Assembly (NCBI GenBank): GCA_029319145.1
Contig: CP119753.1
Coordinates: 3,968,001 to 4,032,000, forward strand
DNA length: 64,000 nucleotides
Direction of reading: 5' to 3'
From: Microbacter sp. GSS18
GTDB lineage: Bacteria > Actinomycetota > Actinomycetes > Actinomycetales > Microbacteriaceae
Shown here: piece after piece, positions 35,572 to 44,644 of the stretch
Layout: every line of letters starts with the position of its first letter
Position numbering within the stretch: position 1 is the stretch's first letter
The notes under the pieces: generated by a model
Told to the model about the DNA's origin: nothing
The model's database searches: none
Seen by the model: the letters and a program-made list of their open reading frames with translations, nothing else
Position numbers and translations under genes: made by a program

Positions 35572-35620
35572 GTCCCACTTCTGGCCGCTGCGCGGTGAGT
35601 CCAGCGGCCAGAAGTGGGAC
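35572..35620. repeat. Long perfect hairpin in the aceB-ramB intergenic region
   Basis: GTCCCACTTCTGGCCGCTG (35572-35590) and its exact complement CAGCGGCCAGAAGTGGGAC (35602-35620) are separated by 11 nt; a T/A pair extends it to 20 bp. It lies 62 nt upstream of the aceB start and 140 nt upstream of ramB, so it is not placed like a terminator. It could be a dispersed palindromic repeat or a leader structure of the aceB mRNA. Confidence 0.75.
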
Positions 35621-35719
35621 ATGCCCGAGGTGTGGGCGGTGTTCGGTGGAGGGGATCCATCAGGTCGTGAGACCACTCTGCGTGAAGTTCGAGGGGTGGA
35701 CCCGACAGATCCGGGTGTG

Positions 35720-35729
35720 AAGTTTGCGA
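35720..35729 (+). promoter_or_regulatory. RamB-like binding motif
   Basis: AAGTTTGCGA lies 31 nt before ramB and resembles the RamB consensus of corynebacteria (A A/G TTTGC AAA). It would allow autoregulation and control of divergent aceB. Two mismatches from the consensus keep this tentative. Confidence 0.35.
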
Positions 35730-35759
35730 CAATTTCCGTTTCCGTGACAGACTCCCGCC

Positions 35760-37241
35760 ATGACGATGTCGCCAGCCCACGAACACCTCGCGGACGTCCC
35801 CGACGATGAGGACGTGGACTCCCTCACGATCGGCCGCCGCATCCGTCAGCTGCGCACGGATCGCGGCATGACGCTCGAGGACCTCGCCGCCGCGGTCGGC
35901 CGGGCGCCCAGCCAGCTCTCGATGATCGAGAACGGCCGGCGCGAGGCGAAGATCACGCTGCTGCAGGCGATCGCGCGCGCCATCGGCACGTCGCTCGATG
36001 CGCTGCTGGAGTCCCAGCCGCTCGACGAGCGCGCGACGCTCGAGATCCAGCTCGAGCGGGCGATGAAGGGGCAGACGTTCCAGGCGCTCGGGATCGAGCC
36101 GTTCCGCATCGCGAAGTCGGTGCCCACCGATGCGCTCAAGGCGATGCTGGCGCTGCACGGCGAGATCGACCGACTGCACGACGAGCGCGCGGCGACGCCC
36201 GAGGAGGCGCGCCGGGCGAACCTGAGCCTTCGCAAGCTCATGACGAAGGAGAACAACTACTTCGCCGACCTCGAGATCCAGGCCCGCGAACTGCTCGCGG
36301 CGGTCGGTCACAGCGGCGGACCGCTGACGCAGCGGACGGCATCCGATATCGCCGCTCATCTGGGGTTCACGATCCACTACGTCCCCGACGTACCGCTCAC
36401 GACCCGCAGCGTGCTGGACCTGAAGAACGGCCGGCTGTACCTGTCGAGCAGCATGACGAGCAAGCGCGATGCGCGCGCCGCCGTGCTGCAGTCCCTCGCC
36501 AGCCGCATCCTGGGGCACTCCGAGCCCACCAGCTACGCCGACTTCCTGCGCCAGCGCGTCGAGATCAACTACCTCACGGGGGCGCTTCTGATCCCCGAGG
36601 ACGACGTCGTGCCGATGCTGCGCGAGGCCAAGTCGCGCAGGGCGCTGTCGATCGAGGACCTGCGCGACGCGTACTCGGCGTCGTACGAGTCGGCGGCGCA
36701 CCGTTTCACGAACCTGGCGACGGTGCACCTGGACCTGCCGGTGCACTTCCTCAAGGTGCACGAGTCGGGCACCATCACGAAGGCGTACGAGAACGACGAC
36801 GTGAACTTCCCCACCGACCGGTTCGGCTCGATCGAGGGGCAGATGTGCTGCCGGAAGTGGACGAGCCGCGTCGTCTTCGACATCCCCGACCGCTTCAACC
36901 CCTACTTCCAGTACACGGACACCGGCAATGGCACCTACTGGTGCACCGCGCGCGTCGAGCCGTCGAGCGAGGGGTTCCACTCGGTGAGCGTGGGCGTGCG
37001 ATTCGACGACACCAAGTGGTTCATCGGCCGCGAGACGACCAACCGCGGCGTGTCACGCCACTCCGTCGAGGTGTGCTGCCGCCGCGCCCCCGCGGAGCTG
37101 GAGTCGCAGTGGCGTGAGAACTCCTGGCCCAACGTGCGGACGCCGCGCACGCTGCTGGCCACGCTGCCCACCGGCGCCTTCCCCGGCGTCGACACGACCG
37201 ACGTCTACGAGTTCCTGGACTCCCACGCCCCGCAGGCGTGA
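35760..37241 (+). CDS. ramB: RamB-type XRE regulator of acetate/glyoxylate metabolism
   Basis: A 493-residue regulator. The N-terminal XRE helix-turn-helix is at about residues 24-80 (IGRRIRQLRTDRGMTLEDLA, then APSQLSMIENGRREAKITLL). The middle resembles an IrrE/ImmA-type domain but lacks an HExxH metalloprotease motif in the expected place (RILGHSEPTSYADF), and the C-terminal short-chain fatty-acyl regulator domain has the Cys-rich MCCRKWTSRVVF and VCCRRAPAELE. Location opposite aceB matches the corynebacterial RamB. The two CC pairs may bind metal. Confidence 0.88.
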   Translation: MTMSPAHEHLADVPDDEDVDSLTIGRRIRQLRTDRGMTLEDLAAAVGRAPSQLSMIENGRREAKITLLQAIARAIGTSLDALLESQPLDERATLEIQLERAMKGQTFQALGIEPFRIAKSVPTDALKAMLALHGEIDRLHDERAATPEEARRANLSLRKLMTKENNYFADLEIQARELLAAVGHSGGPLTQRTASDIAAHLGFTIHYVPDVPLTTRSVLDLKNGRLYLSSSMTSKRDARAAVLQSLASRILGHSEPTSYADFLRQRVEINYLTGALLIPEDDVVPMLREAKSRRALSIEDLRDAYSASYESAAHRFTNLATVHLDLPVHFLKVHESGTITKAYENDDVNFPTDRFGSIEGQMCCRKWTSRVVFDIPDRFNPYFQYTDTGNGTYWCTARVEPSSEGFHSVSVGVRFDDTKWFIGRETTNRGVSRHSVEVCCRRAPAELESQWRENSWPNVRTPRTLLATLPTGAFPGVDTTDVYEFLDSHAPQA

Positions 37242-37280
37242 CGCACGCCCGCGGGGCGGCATCCGCTCCCCTCGTCGCGC

Positions 37281-37314
37281 GCCGAGACCACCTGCCGTTG
37301 CCGAGACCACCTGC
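37281..37314. repeat. Short tandem repeat, two 15-bp copies
   Basis: GCCGAGACCACCTGC occurs at 37281-37295 and 37300-37314, separated by CGTT. It lies in the gap between ramB and the convergent amine oxidoreductase. Too short to assign; possibly a remnant of an intergenic repeat family. Confidence 0.5.
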
Positions 37315-37385
37315 GGATGCCGTTCAGGGCGTGTGAGCTCGGCAACGGCGTGTGCTCTGGACGCCGCGTGCCGCGGGCGGACCGC

Positions 37386-38774
37386 TCAGCGGTCGGCGAT
37401 CCGGTCCGCCACTGATGCCGGCCACGCGGTGCGGGCGGACGAGCGCGCCGACTCGATGCGGTCGGCGACGCCGTAGGCGGCGTAGATCGCGTTGACCGCG
37501 ATCCAGCGCAGGGGCTCGATCTCCCACTTCTTCGCCCGCTGACCCACCCAGGGCAGATGCACGAGGTCCGTGTCGCGGCCGAGCACCAGGTCGGCGAGGG
37601 TGCGACCGGCGAGATTCGTCGCTGTCACGCCCGTCCCGACGTAGCCGCCGGCCCAGCCGAGGCCCGTCGCGCGGTCATGCCCGACCGTCGCCGCCCAGTC
37701 GCGCGGCACGCCGAGCACCCCGGCCCACGCGTGCGCGATGGGAGTGTCCGCGGCCCGCGGGAAGAAGTCCCGCAGCAGGCGGGTCAGCGAGGTGATCGTG
37801 CGCTTCTGCGTCGAGCCGTCGGTGTCGACGTGCGATCCGTAGCGGTACGGCACGCCCCGCCCGCCGAACGCGATGCGGTCGTCGGCGGTGCGCTGGGCGT
37901 ACATGTAGACGTGGGCGAAGTCGCCGAGGGTCTCGCGACCCTCCCAGCCGACGGCGTCCCAGAAGGATGCCGGGAGCGGCTCGGTGACGATCATCGACGA
38001 GTTCATCGGCAGCCACGTGCGGTGCTCGCCGCGCAGGTCAGCGGTGAACCCCTCGGTCGCGCGGATGACGTGGGATGCCGTGACGCTGCCGTGCTCGGTC
38101 GTCGCCCGTCCGGGGGCGATCTCGGTGACCCGCGTGCCCTCGTGGATCGTGACACCGAGCCGCTCGACGACGGCGGCGAGTCCGCGGGCGAGTTTGGCCG
38201 GGTGCACGCGTGCGCAGTGCGGGTGCCAGATGCCGCCGAGCACGCCGTCGACGCCGATGCGGGCCGCGGCGGATCCGGCATCCAGGAGCTGGACGTCGGT
38301 GTGGGCCCACGTCTGCTCGTCGCGCGCCGTCGCGCGCAGGCGTGCCAGACCTGCGGGCGTGCGGGCGATCTCGAACTCGCCGCCCTTGGCGATGTCGGCG
38401 TCGATGCCCTCGCGCGCGGCGACGGCGATCACCTCGTCGACGGCGTTGTTGAGCGCATGCTGCTGCGCGTTCGCGGCATCGCGGCCGTGCGCGGCGGCGT
38501 AGCGCTCGCGCCCGCCGGTGACGGTGTTCGTCAGCCATCCGCCGTTGCGGCCGGATGCTCCGAAGCCGGCGAACCGCTGCTCGAGGACCGTGACCCGCAG
38601 GTCGGGCTGGAGGGTCTTGAGGTAGTACGCCGTCCAGAGGCCCGTGTATCCGGCGCCGACGATGGCGACGTCGGTGTCGAGGTCGCCGGCGAGCGGCGCG
38701 CGCGGGGCGGGGACGCCGCCGAGGTCGCGCCACCACCACGAGACGTCTCCGTTGGGCACAGCGGGTGTCTGCAT
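37386..38774 (-). CDS. FAD-dependent amine oxidoreductase (DAO family, PuuB-like)
   Basis: A 462-residue flavoenzyme. The dinucleotide fold starts at VAIVGAGYTGLWTAYYL (about residues 36-53), followed by FGASGRNGGW, typical of gamma-glutamylputrescine oxidase and related DAO enzymes, and the C-terminal GLGWAGGYVGTGVTATNLAG flavin contact. GGAGG precedes ATG 38774. It lies downstream of a PucR regulator on the same strand and close to gabT and gabD, so the likely pathway is putrescine or another diamine to GABA and succinate. The exact amine is not proven. Confidence 0.87.
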   Translation of the reverse strand: MQTPAVPNGDVSWWWRDLGGVPAPRAPLAGDLDTDVAIVGAGYTGLWTAYYLKTLQPDLRVTVLEQRFAGFGASGRNGGWLTNTVTGGRERYAAAHGRDAANAQQHALNNAVDEVIAVAAREGIDADIAKGGEFEIARTPAGLARLRATARDEQTWAHTDVQLLDAGSAAARIGVDGVLGGIWHPHCARVHPAKLARGLAAVVERLGVTIHEGTRVTEIAPGRATTEHGSVTASHVIRATEGFTADLRGEHRTWLPMNSSMIVTEPLPASFWDAVGWEGRETLGDFAHVYMYAQRTADDRIAFGGRGVPYRYGSHVDTDGSTQKRTITSLTRLLRDFFPRAADTPIAHAWAGVLGVPRDWAATVGHDRATGLGWAGGYVGTGVTATNLAGRTLADLVLGRDTDLVHLPWVGQRAKKWEIEPLRWIAVNAIYAAYGVADRIESARSSARTAWPASVADRIADR

Positions 38775-38862
38775 CCGCCCATCCTCCCGCGCCGCGCCGG
38801 AGAGGCCGGCCCCGGGCGGGCGCCGATCCGTCTGGATTGCGGAGCGCGGCCGGACAGTCGAC

Positions 38863-40386
38863 TCACCCGAGGGCGCGCAGCGCCGCCCACAGCTCGGCGC
38901 GCGCGGCGAACGACGACAGATCGCGACCGAGCAGGCGCTCGACCAGCCCCAGGCGCGTCCGCACGGTGTGGCGGTGAACGCCCAGGGCGCGGGCCGTCGC
39001 CTCATGGGAGCAGTCGTGGTCGAGCCACGCCGCGAGCGTGTCCGTGAGCTGCGAGCCGCTGTCGTGATCGTGGTCGGTGAGAGGCCGCAGCTCGGCCTGG
39101 GCGAGCGCGCGCGCGGACTCCGGCAGCGCCGACAGCACGCCCGTCGCCGCGACGTCGGCGAAGACCGTCACGGCCTCGGTGCCGCGGTCGCGGGCGATTC
39201 GGGCCTGGTCGACCGCGGCGGCGAACTCCTCGTAGGCGGCGGGATCGCTGACGCCCATCCGGATGCCGAAGCGATCGGCGACCTCGTCCAGCACGCCCCG
39301 CGAGGACGGCGGCACCGCGATGGCGAGGCCGTCGTCGGCGCGCCCGAAGAACAGCGCGCCGTGCGCTTCATCTGCGCGCAGCTCGAGCAGTTCGGCGAGC
39401 CCGTCGTGGTGGGCGCCCCGGGCCTCGGTCAGGGCGACCGACACCGGTTCGGGCGGCAGCGGCCCCCACACGTCCCGCGCGATGCGGGCCGCGAGCGACG
39501 CGTCGCCGGCCAGCAGCGACTGCACCAGTCCGGCGCGGAGCGCGCCCCACGCGCGCGAGAGGCCCTGCTGCTGTTCGAGCGCGAGGCCCGCCATCGCGAT
39601 GACCGCCGTGACGACACCGCGCTCCTCGCGGTCGAGCTCGCCGCTCGCGATGGCGATGACGCCGCGCAGCCGTCCCCCGCGCCCGAGTGTCTGCAGCGTG
39701 AACGGGCGGCCCCCGATCTGGATGGCCGACCCCGCCCGCACACCGCGGCGCAGCACGGCCCGGACCTCGCGGTGTACGGCGTCGGCCGCGGCTTCGTCCA
39801 GGCCCGCGATCGGATGCTGGCGGCTCAGCTCTCCCGCGGCGTCGAAGAGCCCCACCCAGGCGTCGAGCTGACGCGACAGCTCCGACAGCGTCGCGCCCAG
39901 TCCGTCGGGGCGCAGGGCCGCGAGCGAGATGGCGCGCTGTGCGGCCAGTGCCCAGTTGCGGCGGGCGAACGCCTCGGCGGCGATCGCCTCGGCGTTCGCG
40001 CGGGCGACCGCGATGAACGGGGTGCGGTACGGCACCTCGAACAGCACGAGGCCCGCCTCTGCGCACGCCGCCGCGAGGGCGGGAGGGATGCCGGTGCGCG
40101 CCACCTCGGTGCCGAAGCCGAGCCCCGCGATGTCGCGGTCGGCGAGGCGGCGGACGTACGCCCGGTACGGCTCGGCGTCGTCGCCGCTGCGGGGGAATTG
40201 CGTGCCCGTCGTCAGGAGGACGAGCCCCTCGGACAGGAAGGGCGTGGGATCCTCGAGGTCCGAGCTGTGCACCCAGCGCACGGGACGGTCCAGCGCCGCG
40301 GCGTCGGCGTCGCCCTCGAGCCGAAGGTGCAGATCGGCCCGCGTCAGCAGTGCTCGCAGCGTCGGTGCGTCTGCGTCGACGGCCAT
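38863..40386 (-). CDS. PucR-family transcriptional regulator
   Basis: A 507-residue regulator with an N-terminal PucR domain (VRWVHSSDLEDPTPFLSEGL, then LLTTGTQF), a central GGDEF-like CdaR domain, and a C-terminal PucR helix-turn-helix of the CdaR type (HDCSHEATARALGVHRHTVR). Members regulate purine, polyamine or GABA use. GGAGG lies 4 nt before ATG 40386; an ATG one codon upstream is too close to it. It is divergent from gabT across an element with repeated TGTACA sequences, the probable binding site. Confidence 0.88.
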   Translation of the reverse strand: MAVDADAPTLRALLTRADLHLRLEGDADAAALDRPVRWVHSSDLEDPTPFLSEGLVLLTTGTQFPRSGDDAEPYRAYVRRLADRDIAGLGFGTEVARTGIPPALAAACAEAGLVLFEVPYRTPFIAVARANAEAIAAEAFARRNWALAAQRAISLAALRPDGLGATLSELSRQLDAWVGLFDAAGELSRQHPIAGLDEAAADAVHREVRAVLRRGVRAGSAIQIGGRPFTLQTLGRGGRLRGVIAIASGELDREERGVVTAVIAMAGLALEQQQGLSRAWGALRAGLVQSLLAGDASLAARIARDVWGPLPPEPVSVALTEARGAHHDGLAELLELRADEAHGALFFGRADDGLAIAVPPSSRGVLDEVADRFGIRMGVSDPAAYEEFAAAVDQARIARDRGTEAVTVFADVAATGVLSALPESARALAQAELRPLTDHDHDSGSQLTDTLAAWLDHDCSHEATARALGVHRHTVRTRLGLVERLLGRDLSSFAARAELWAALRALG

Positions 40387-40398
40387 CATTCCTCCGGG

Positions 40399-40440
40399 TG
40401 TACGGCGTGTACAAGACGGTATTGCGAATGTACAGGACGG
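40399..40440. promoter_or_regulatory. Repeated TGTACA sites, probable PucR operator
   Basis: TGTACAAGACGG (40408-40419) and TGTACAGGACGG (40429-40440) are near-identical and exactly 21 bp apart (two helical turns); a partial copy TGTACGGCG starts at 40399. They lie between pucR and gabT. Helically phased direct repeats suit a multimeric activator. Confidence 0.6.
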
Positions 40441-40466
40441 CGGATGCCGACGGCGCTCGCGGCTCG

Positions 40467-40472
40467 TACGCT
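40467..40472 (+). promoter_or_regulatory. -10 element of gabT, leaderless start
   Basis: TACGCT ends 6 nt before the ATG at 40479, and no Shine-Dalgarno is present. The phased TGTACA sites lie just upstream, an activator position. Confidence 0.5.
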
Positions 40473-40478
40473 CGCCGC

Positions 40479-41837
40479 ATGACGACGGTCGACACCTCCA
40501 TCACTGTGCCCGTGGGCGGGCCCTCCCTGCCGCAGGAGCGGCGTCTGGTCACGGCGATCCCGGGCCCGCGTTCGCAGGAGCTGCTCGAGCGCAAGTCCGC
40601 CGCCGTCCCGGCCGGTGTCGGTCACACCGCCCCCATCGCCGCGGTCGCCGCCGGCGGTGGTGTCGTCGTGGACGCCGACGGCAACTCGCTCATCGACCTC
40701 GGCTCGGGAATCGCCGTCACCAGCGTCGGCAACGCCGACCCGAAGATCGTCGCGGCCGTCCAGGCGCAGGTCGCCCAGTTCACCCACACGTGCTTCATGG
40801 TCTCGCCGTACGAGTCCTACGTCGCCGTCGCCGAGGCGCTGAACCGCATCACGCCCGGCGACTTCGCCAAGAAGACGGCGCTGTTCAACTCCGGCGCCGA
40901 GGCCGTCGAGAACGCCGTCAAGATCGCGCGCAAGCACACCGGCCGCCAGGCCGTCGTCGCCTTCGACCACGGCTACCACGGCCGCACGAACCTCACCATG
41001 GCGCTCACGGCCAAGTCGATGCCGTACAAGAGCGGATTCGGTCCGTTCGCTCCGGAGGTCCACCGGGTGCCGACCTCGTACCCCTACCGCGACGGGCTGA
41101 GCGGGCCCGAGGCCGCAGAGCGCGCCATCTCGCTCATCGAGAAGCAGGTCGGCGCCGACAACCTCGCCGCCATGATCATCGAGCCGATCCAGGGCGAGGG
41201 CGGCTTCATCGTCCCCGCCGACGGATTCCTTCCCGCCCTCGTGGAGTGGTGCCGGGCCAATGGCGTCGTCTTCATCGCCGACGAGGTGCAGACCGGGTTC
41301 GCCCGCACCGGCGCGATGTTCGCCAGCGAGCTGTTCGGCATCGAGCCCGACCTCATCACGACCGCGAAGGGCATCGCCGGAGGCCTGCCGCTCGCGGCGG
41401 TGACCGGACGCGCCGAGATCATGGACGCCTCGCACACCGGCGGCCTCGGCGGCACGTACGGCGGCAACCCGATCGCGTGCGCGGCGGCGCTCGCCGCGAT
41501 CGACGCATTCGAGCACGACGGCCTCATCGAGCGCGCCCAGCACATCGGCGCGCGGCTCACGGCCCGGCTCGAGGACATGAAGGCGTCCGATCCCCGAATC
41601 GGCGACGTGCGCGGCCGCGGGGCGATGGTCGCCGCCGAGTTCGTCGACCCCGCCACGGGCAAGCCCGACGCCGCCCTGACCGCGGCCGTCGCCAAGGCGT
41701 GCATCGCACAGGGCGTGATCATCCTGACCTGCGGCACGTACGGCAACGTGATCCGCTTCCTGCCGCCGCTGTCCATCAGCGACGAGCTGCTCGACGAGGC
41801 GCTCGACGTGCTGATGGCGGCGCTGGCCGCATCCTGA
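40479..41837 (+). CDS. gabT: 4-aminobutyrate aminotransferase
   Basis: A 452-residue class III PLP aminotransferase converting GABA and 2-oxoglutarate to succinate semialdehyde and glutamate. Landmarks: NSGAEAVENAVKIARKHTGR, FDHGYHGRTNLTMALT, IIEPIQGEGGFIVP, FIADEVQTGFARTG and the Schiff-base Lys in LITTAKGIAGGLPLAA. ATG 40479 fits the leaderless pattern; a longer frame to 40350 would overlap pucR. It is followed 42 nt later by gabD. Confidence 0.94.
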   Translation: MTTVDTSITVPVGGPSLPQERRLVTAIPGPRSQELLERKSAAVPAGVGHTAPIAAVAAGGGVVVDADGNSLIDLGSGIAVTSVGNADPKIVAAVQAQVAQFTHTCFMVSPYESYVAVAEALNRITPGDFAKKTALFNSGAEAVENAVKIARKHTGRQAVVAFDHGYHGRTNLTMALTAKSMPYKSGFGPFAPEVHRVPTSYPYRDGLSGPEAAERAISLIEKQVGADNLAAMIIEPIQGEGGFIVPADGFLPALVEWCRANGVVFIADEVQTGFARTGAMFASELFGIEPDLITTAKGIAGGLPLAAVTGRAEIMDASHTGGLGGTYGGNPIACAAALAAIDAFEHDGLIERAQHIGARLTARLEDMKASDPRIGDVRGRGAMVAAEFVDPATGKPDAALTAAVAKACIAQGVIILTCGTYGNVIRFLPPLSISDELLDEALDVLMAALAAS

Positions 41838-41879
41838 CGCAGACTAGACCCACCCACCCGATACGGAAGAGATACGCGA

Positions 41880-43241
41880 ATGACTGACTACGCCGTCGTC
41901 AACCCCGCCACGGGGGAGACCCTGGCCACCTACCCGACGATCACCGACGAGGGCCTGCAGGCGGCGATCGCCCGCTCCGATGCCGCGTACCGCTCGTGGC
42001 GCGACGTGCCGGTGGCCGAGCGGGCCGCGAAGATCCGCCGCGTCGCCGAGCTGCACCGCGAGCGCAAGGACGAGCTCGCCGCCATCATCGTGCGCGAGAT
42101 GGGCAAGCCCCTGTCGCACGCCGAGGGCGAGGTCGACTTCGCCGCCGACATCACCGAGTTCTACGCCGACAACGCCGAGAAGATCACCGGAGACCAGCCG
42201 CTGGACATCCTCGGCGAAGGCACCGCCGTCGTCCGCCGTTCGCCGCTGGGCGTCCTGCTGGGCATCATGCCGTGGAACTTCCCGTACTACCAGGTCGCCC
42301 GGTTCGCGGCGCCGAACATCGTCGTCGGCAACACCATCCTGCTCAAGCACGCGCCGCAGTGCCCCGAGTCGGCCGCGGCCCTCGAGGACATGTACCGCGA
42401 GGCAGGCCTCGAGGACGTCTACATCAACATCTACGCGACCAACGACCAGGCCGCGACCGTCGTCGCCGACCCGCGCGTGCAGGGCGTCTCGGTCACCGGC
42501 TCTGAGCGTGCGGGCTCCGCCGTCGCGGCGCTCGCCGGCGCGAACCTCAAGAAGGTCGCGCTCGAGCTCGGCGGCTCGGACCCGTTCATCGTCCTGTCCA
42601 CCGACGACCTCGACACCGTCGTCGCCAACGCCGTCGAGGCGCGCATGGACAACAACGGCCAGTCGTGCAACGCGCCCAAGCGCTTCATCGTCATCGACGG
42701 CCTGTACGACGCCTTCGTGGAGAAGTTCACCGAGGCCATGCGCGCCCACACCATGGGCGACCCGTTCGCCGAGGACACGCTTCTCGGCCCGCTGTCGTCG
42801 ACCCTCGCCGCCGAGCGCCTCGAGGCGCAGGTCGACAAGGCGGTCGAGCAGGGTGCGACCCTGGTCGCCGGCGGAAAGCGCGACGGCGCGTTCTACGAGC
42901 CGACCGTGCTCACGGGCGTCTCCAGCGACATGGACGTCTACCGCGAGGAGCTCTTCGGCCCCGCCGGCGTCGTATACAAGGTCCACAGCGAGGACGAGGC
43001 GGTCCACCTCGCCAACGACACCAGCTACGGGCTCGGCTCGTACGTCTACACGACCGACCCCGAGCAGGCCGAGCGCATCGCCGACAAGATCGACGCGGGC
43101 ATGGTCTACGTCAACTGCGTGCTGGCCGACAGCCCCGAGCTGCCCTTCGGCGGCGTGAAGCGCTCCGGCACTTCGCGTGAGATGGGCCTGCTGGCGGCGG
43201 ACGAGTTCGTCAACAAGAAGCTCATCCGCGTCGCGCCGTAA
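41880..43241 (+). CDS. gabD: Succinate-semialdehyde dehydrogenase, NAD(P)+
   Basis: A 453-residue aldehyde dehydrogenase that oxidises succinate semialdehyde to succinate, feeding the TCA cycle. Present are the Asn in MPWNFPYYQVAR, the general base Glu in ALELGGSDPFIVL and the catalytic Cys in DNNGQSCNAPKRFIV. The sequence is of the shorter SSADH group (Sad/YneI-like, about 455 residues), which may accept NAD. GGAAGAG precedes ATG 41880. It is in an operon with gabT. Confidence 0.92.
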   Translation: MTDYAVVNPATGETLATYPTITDEGLQAAIARSDAAYRSWRDVPVAERAAKIRRVAELHRERKDELAAIIVREMGKPLSHAEGEVDFAADITEFYADNAEKITGDQPLDILGEGTAVVRRSPLGVLLGIMPWNFPYYQVARFAAPNIVVGNTILLKHAPQCPESAAALEDMYREAGLEDVYINIYATNDQAATVVADPRVQGVSVTGSERAGSAVAALAGANLKKVALELGGSDPFIVLSTDDLDTVVANAVEARMDNNGQSCNAPKRFIVIDGLYDAFVEKFTEAMRAHTMGDPFAEDTLLGPLSSTLAAERLEAQVDKAVEQGATLVAGGKRDGAFYEPTVLTGVSSDMDVYREELFGPAGVVYKVHSEDEAVHLANDTSYGLGSYVYTTDPEQAERIADKIDAGMVYVNCVLADSPELPFGGVKRSGTSREMGLLAADEFVNKKLIRVAP

Positions 43242-43262
43242 CCCGATCGGGGCCCGCGCCGG

Positions 43263-43877
43263 TCACTCGGCCGCGCGGGCCTCGGCGAGGGCCTCGTCGG
43301 CCCATTCCCGCTGCTCGGGCGTTCCCCAGCGCTCGGCGGCGTCCTTGGCGCGCTCGAACGCGTCGATGGCTTCAGCGGCGCGACCGGCCTCCAGCAGCGC
43401 CCACCCGGCGTTGTTGTGCAGCGATACGCGCCAGCGGAGCGTGCGGGGATCGTCGACATCCTCGAGCACCTTCAGGGCCCGGGCCGTCCAGTCGGAAGCG
43501 TTCGCGGCGTCGGTGATCGCGAGCATGTGCAGCGCGTCGACCTCGAGGAAGGGCAGAGACGCGGATGCCGCCGCCTCGGCGGCCGCGGCGAACATCGGCA
43601 CGGCCGCATCCGCCCGTCCCGACGAGGTGCGCACGCGCCCGAGCTCCAGGGCGATGCGCACGTCGACCGCCTCGGTGTGGGCGTGCAGCGAACCCAGGAT
43701 CGTGTCGGCCTCGTCGAACCGCCCTTGCAGGCCCATCGCCCGCGCGACCTGCGTCAGCAGCTCGGCCCGGCATCCGGCATCCGTCTCGTCCTCTGCGGCG
43801 GCCCGGAGCCGCTGCTCCGAACCGGCCGGGTCCGCGAAATCCCACAGATCGTCGAGCTGCTCCTGCGCAACGTGCAT
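43263..43877 (-). CDS. TPR-like helical-repeat protein, hypothetical
   Basis: A 204-residue soluble protein built of helix pairs with TPR spacing (AELLTQVARAMGLQGRFDEA; NNAGWALLEAGRAAEAIDAF). The function is unknown; TPR proteins act as scaffolds. ATG 43877 is 7 nt behind TAATAT on the minus strand, so it is probably leaderless. It is divergent from the oxidase gene at 43945 and ends 21 nt from the convergent gabD. Confidence 0.7.
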   Translation of the reverse strand: MHVAQEQLDDLWDFADPAGSEQRLRAAAEDETDAGCRAELLTQVARAMGLQGRFDEADTILGSLHAHTEAVDVRIALELGRVRTSSGRADAAVPMFAAAAEAAASASLPFLEVDALHMLAITDAANASDWTARALKVLEDVDDPRTLRWRVSLHNNAGWALLEAGRAAEAIDAFERAKDAAERWGTPEQREWADEALAEARAAE

Positions 43878-43944
43878 GACACGCATATTAAGACTGGGCC
43901 CTAGGTCCTGGCGCGTGCGGCTCGAAAAGGGGGAGGATGTCGGT

Positions 43945-44382
43945 ATGAACGAGACAACGGACGCCGTCGTTCCGCTCACCGACGAGGAATGCTGGGCCCG
44001 CCTGCAGACGCAGGAACTCGGCCGCCTCGTCACCCACGTGGGCGACGTGCTGGACATCTTCCCGGTGAACTACTTCGTCGATGAGGCGACGATCCTGTTC
44101 CGCACCGCGGAGGGCAGCAAGCTGTTCGAGATCTCGATCAACGACGAGGTGCTGTTCGAGGTCGACGACCACACCGACGCCGACGCGTGGAGTGTCGTCG
44201 TGCGCGGCCACGCGCACCGCCTCGAGCACACGGACGAGGTCGAGCGGGCCGATTCGCTCCCGCTGAAGCCGTGGATCCCCACCGTGAAGTACAACTACGT
44301 GCGCGTGGTCCCCACCCACCTGTCGGGCCGCGCGTTCGTGCGCGGCGACGAGCCCGACCGCTACGGCATCCAGCAGTACTGA
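43945..44382 (+). CDS. Pyridoxamine 5'-phosphate oxidase-family flavin/F420-binding protein
   Basis: A 145-residue split-barrel protein (LTDEECWARLQTQELGRLVT at the start, IFPVNYFVDEATILFRTAEG in the core, VPTHLSGRAFVRGDEP near the end). This is the actinobacterial PPOX-like group whose members bind FMN or F420 rather than making pyridoxal phosphate. Substrate unknown. GGGGGAGG precedes the ATG at 43945. Confidence 0.82.
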   Translation: MNETTDAVVPLTDEECWARLQTQELGRLVTHVGDVLDIFPVNYFVDEATILFRTAEGSKLFEISINDEVLFEVDDHTDADAWSVVVRGHAHRLEHTDEVERADSLPLKPWIPTVKYNYVRVVPTHLSGRAFVRGDEPDRYGIQQY

Positions 44383-44393
44383 GGCCCTCTCGG

Positions 44394-44423
44394 TTCGCGG
44401 CGGCCTGGGGCATGCCGTACACT
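44394..44423 (+). promoter_or_regulatory. Probable promoter of tRNA-Trp-secE-nusG
   Basis: TACACT (44418-44423) is a good -10; the best -35 is the weak TTCGCG (44394-44399), 18 bp away. It lies about 115 nt upstream of the tRNA. A short stem, GACCCGC and GCGGGTC (44518-44533), sits directly before the tRNA and may help 5' processing. Confidence 0.4.
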
Positions 44424-44535
44424 GGACGGAGCAGTTCAAATCTGCATTCTTTCGCCGTGCCCGCCCGTCGGGACGCTTCCTTCTCAAAGGTCGAGGCAGA
44501 AGACTGCAGAGAATCCGGACCCGCGAGCGGGTCTT

Positions 44536-44608
<73 letters not shown>

Positions 44609-44644
44609 CGCGCCAGCGGAAGCTGGCACACGGAAGGTAATCAG

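Noticed and set aside
36480..36560. IrrE/ImmA-type metalloprotease activity in RamB
   Set aside because: The expected HExxH is absent (the segment reads RILGHSEPTSYADF), so only the fold, not the protease, is supported.
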